Assembly: GCA_002470695.1 (NCBI GenBank)
Contig: DKNM01000107.1
Coordinates: 3,171-10,607 of the forward strand
Reading direction: 5' to 3'
From: Candidatus Neomicrothrix sp. UBA7388
GTDB lineage: Bacteria; Actinomycetota; Acidimicrobiia; Acidimicrobiales; Poriferisodalaceae
Length of the DNA: 7,437 nt
The notes under the pieces are model-generated. The model saw only the letters and a program-made list of their open reading frames with translations. It was not told where the DNA came from and searched no databases. Below, piece by piece: positions 5,893 to 7,437 of the stretch (within the stretch, counting starts at the first letter, position 1; every line of letters begins with the position of its first letter). Position numbers and translations under genes: made by a program.

Positions 5893-7437
5893 TTACGCCT
5901 TCGAGTCTTTAATAGCTCGCCACACCTTCTCGGGGGTGAGAGGCATATCTAGGTGACGGACGCCTAGATGATTGAGGGCATCGATTACAGCGTTTTGTAT
6001 TGCAGGCGTTGCACCTACTGTTCCTGACTCTCCAATTCCTTTCGCTCCAAGAGGATTGATGTGCGTGGGCGTCTCCAGAACGACGCGTTCGAACATCGGT
6101 AACTCCGTAGCGGAGATAGCTGCGTAGTCGCTGAGGTTGCTTGTGAGGGGATTGCCATATTCGTCGTATTTGAACTCTTCGATTAAAGCCTGCCCAGCTC
6201 CCTGGGCTAATCCTCCGTGCACTTGGCCATCAGCAAGAAGAGGATTTAAAATGATTCCGGCGTCATCGCATGCGACTAACCTTCCCAGTTCGACAGCACC
6301 CGTGGCCATGTCGATTTCGACTACTGCAACGTGGGTTCCGAACGGAAATGTCGGTCCTTCTGATTCAAAGACTTCCTCAGCGTGCAGAAGCCGGGGTCCC
6401 GTGACCTGCTGCTCGGCGAATTCAGCAACCTGCTCCCAAGAGACGCCTATAGAAGGTGTCCCAGCTACCTCGAAGAAACCCGACTCGGTGTTCAGCGATA
6501 GATCTGATTCGGAGGCCTCCAAAATTTCAGCCGCTAATTTCTTCGCCTGTTCAACTAACTGAGCCGCTGATTCCCAGACAGCAGCGCCGGCTAGCTGCAC
6601 AGAACGAGATCCGCCAGTAATTTCACCTTGGGGAACCTCGTCTGTATCCCCATGCACTACCTCGATGTTTGCCATATCGATTCCAGTTGCATCAGCAACC
6701 AACATCGCCCATGCCGTGTGGTGACCTTGACCATAAGGTGAGGAGCCAGTCCGAACAACAACCTTGCCCCCAGTAAGGAGTTCAACAGCGCCGTACTCTG
6801 CGCGACCTGCTCCTGCGGTCCTTTCCACGTAGCTTGCTAGTCCGATTCCTAGCAGCCGATCTGCGTTACTAGCTCGTCGCTGCCTTTGCTCGGAGCGAAG
6901 GTTCTCGTAAGAACTTGCTGTGAGTGCTGCATCCAAGCTTGCTTCGTACTCTCCGCTGTCATACGCAGATCCGGTTTTGGTTACGAGCGGAAAGTCTTGT
7001 GGCTGCAGAAAATTTTTGCGACGAACTTCGGCGGGGTCCATATCGATCTCGGCAGCAAACGCGTCTACGGCGCGTTCAATAGCTGCGGCTGCCTCCGGGC
7101 GACCCGCTCCCCGGTAGGCACCGGTCGGCGTAGTATTTGTCACTACGGATACGGCGCTAAATCCAACGCTCTCAATGTCGTAGCAGCCGGTCAACATTGC
7201 TCGCGCGTTGGCAGGTAAACCAGCCCCTCCCGCTGGGTAAGCACCTGCTTCTTGAACAACATGCAGGTGATACGCAGATATCTTCCCGTCTTTACTCCCT
7301 CCGATTTTGCAGTACTGGATCTGGCCTCGGCCATGTCCCAGGCCCACCATGTCTTGGCTACGAGTGGGAATCCATATAACAGGACGACCCACCCTCTTGG
7401 ACAGCCAACCTAAGAGAGCCTCCTCAGGAGAGGGCCG
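5893..7437 (-). CDS. Molybdenum hydroxylase large subunit (CoxL form II / xanthine dehydrogenase family), 5'-truncated
   Basis: This is the molybdopterin-cytosine-dinucleotide-binding subunit of an aerobic CO-dehydrogenase/xanthine-dehydrogenase-like hydroxylase, which normally works with an FAD subunit and a 2Fe-2S subunit. The frame is open to the window edge and reads ALLGWLSKR upstream of the GTG at 7392, so that GTG is internal. 514 residues are visible of a usual 760-800, so the N-terminal third is missing. The active-site loop AYRGAGR (7099-7119) marks form II rather than true CO dehydrogenase, which has AYRCSFR. Further family marks are SPYGQGHHTAWAML, ACDDAGIILNPLLADGQVHGG and GAKGIGESG with the catalytic Glu encoded at 6028-6030. 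The substrate cannot be named: form II proteins hydroxylate diverse aldehydes, purines or N-heterocycles. Partner subunits, if clustered, would lie beyond the right edge. Confidence 0.9.
   Translation of the reverse strand, partial: RPSPEEALLGWLSKRVGRPVIWIPTRSQDMVGLGHGRGQIQYCKIGGSKDGKISAYHLHVVQEAGAYPAGGAGLPANARAMLTGCYDIESVGFSAVSVVTNTTPTGAYRGAGRPEAAAAIERAVDAFAAEIDMDPAEVRRKNFLQPQDFPLVTKTGSAYDSGEYEASLDAALTASSYENLRSEQRQRRASNADRLLGIGLASYVERTAGAGRAEYGAVELLTGGKVVVRTGSSPYGQGHHTAWAMLVADATGIDMANIEVVHGDTDEVPQGEITGGSRSVQLAGAAVWESAAQLVEQAKKLAAEILEASESDLSLNTESGFFEVAGTPSIGVSWEQVAEFAEQQVTGPRLLHAEEVFESEGPTFPFGTHVAVVEIDMATGAVELGRLVACDDAGIILNPLLADGQVHGGLAQGAGQALIEEFKYDEYGNPLTSNLSDYAAISATELPMFERVVLETPTHINPLGAKGIGESGTVGATPAIQNAVIDALNHLGVRHLDMPLTPEKVWRAIKDSKA

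Noticed and set aside
6137..6562. 141-codon open frame antisense to the molybdenum hydroxylase
   Set aside because: It mirrors the codon pattern of the real gene, shows no recognisable domain and has no ribosome site of note.
7390..7392. GTG at 7390-7392 (reverse strand) as a true start of the molybdenum hydroxylase
   Set aside because: The frame stays open to the edge with family-like sequence, and a 499-residue product would lack the N-terminal domain.

Overview
The window looks like part of a bacterial chromosome from a metabolically versatile aerobe. By eye its base composition is near 50% G+C. Genes are packed tightly, with start/stop overlaps at most junctions. No taxon can be fixed from the sequence. 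A leaderless GTG start, a perfect TATAAT box and an operator that fits the motif I recall for Thermus PaaR would suit an actinobacterium, a Chloroflexota member or a Deinococcus-Thermus relative, but this is only inference. I see no rRNA, tRNA, insertion sequence, CRISPR array or origin, and no gene-free stretch longer than 66 bases.

Layout. Positions 1-1983 hold a purine-salvage pair: a 5'-truncated amidohydrolase of the methylthioadenosine/S-adenosylhomocysteine deaminase type, then a nucleoside phosphorylase of the MTAP family with Asn where adenine-specific enzymes carry Asp. Together they suggest the deamination route of methylthioadenosine recycling: MTA to methylthioinosine, then to hypoxanthine and methylthioribose-1-phosphate. 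Overlapping the phosphorylase by 11 bases is a lone heme-dependent oxidative N-demethylase alpha-like protein (DUF3445/HODM family), 1973-2866.

Positions 2868-5892 hold a phenylacetyl-CoA epoxidase operon in the order paaA-paaD-tetR-paaB-paaC. The TetR-type regulator (paaR-like) sits inside the operon. A palindromic operator lies directly upstream of paaA and ends just before a TATAAT box, which in turn is placed so that the mRNA should begin at or next to the GTG start of paaA. The regulator probably represses the operon and itself until phenylacetyl-CoA or a related thioester is present. PaaA (catalytic di-iron subunit), PaaB, PaaC and the maturation protein PaaD are all here, but the reductase PaaE is not in the window. 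PaaC appears to keep a complete set of candidate di-iron ligands, unlike the degenerate site of the classical enzyme.

Positions 5893-7437, on the opposite strand, hold the C-terminal two thirds of a molybdenum hydroxylase large subunit (CoxL form II / xanthine dehydrogenase family), cut by the window edge. Its stop codon abuts the stop codon of paaC with no bases between, so the two transcription units converge without a dedicated terminator region.

The most interesting items are the operator/leaderless-promoter arrangement, the internal regulator, the possible second di-iron site in PaaC, and the missing PaaE.
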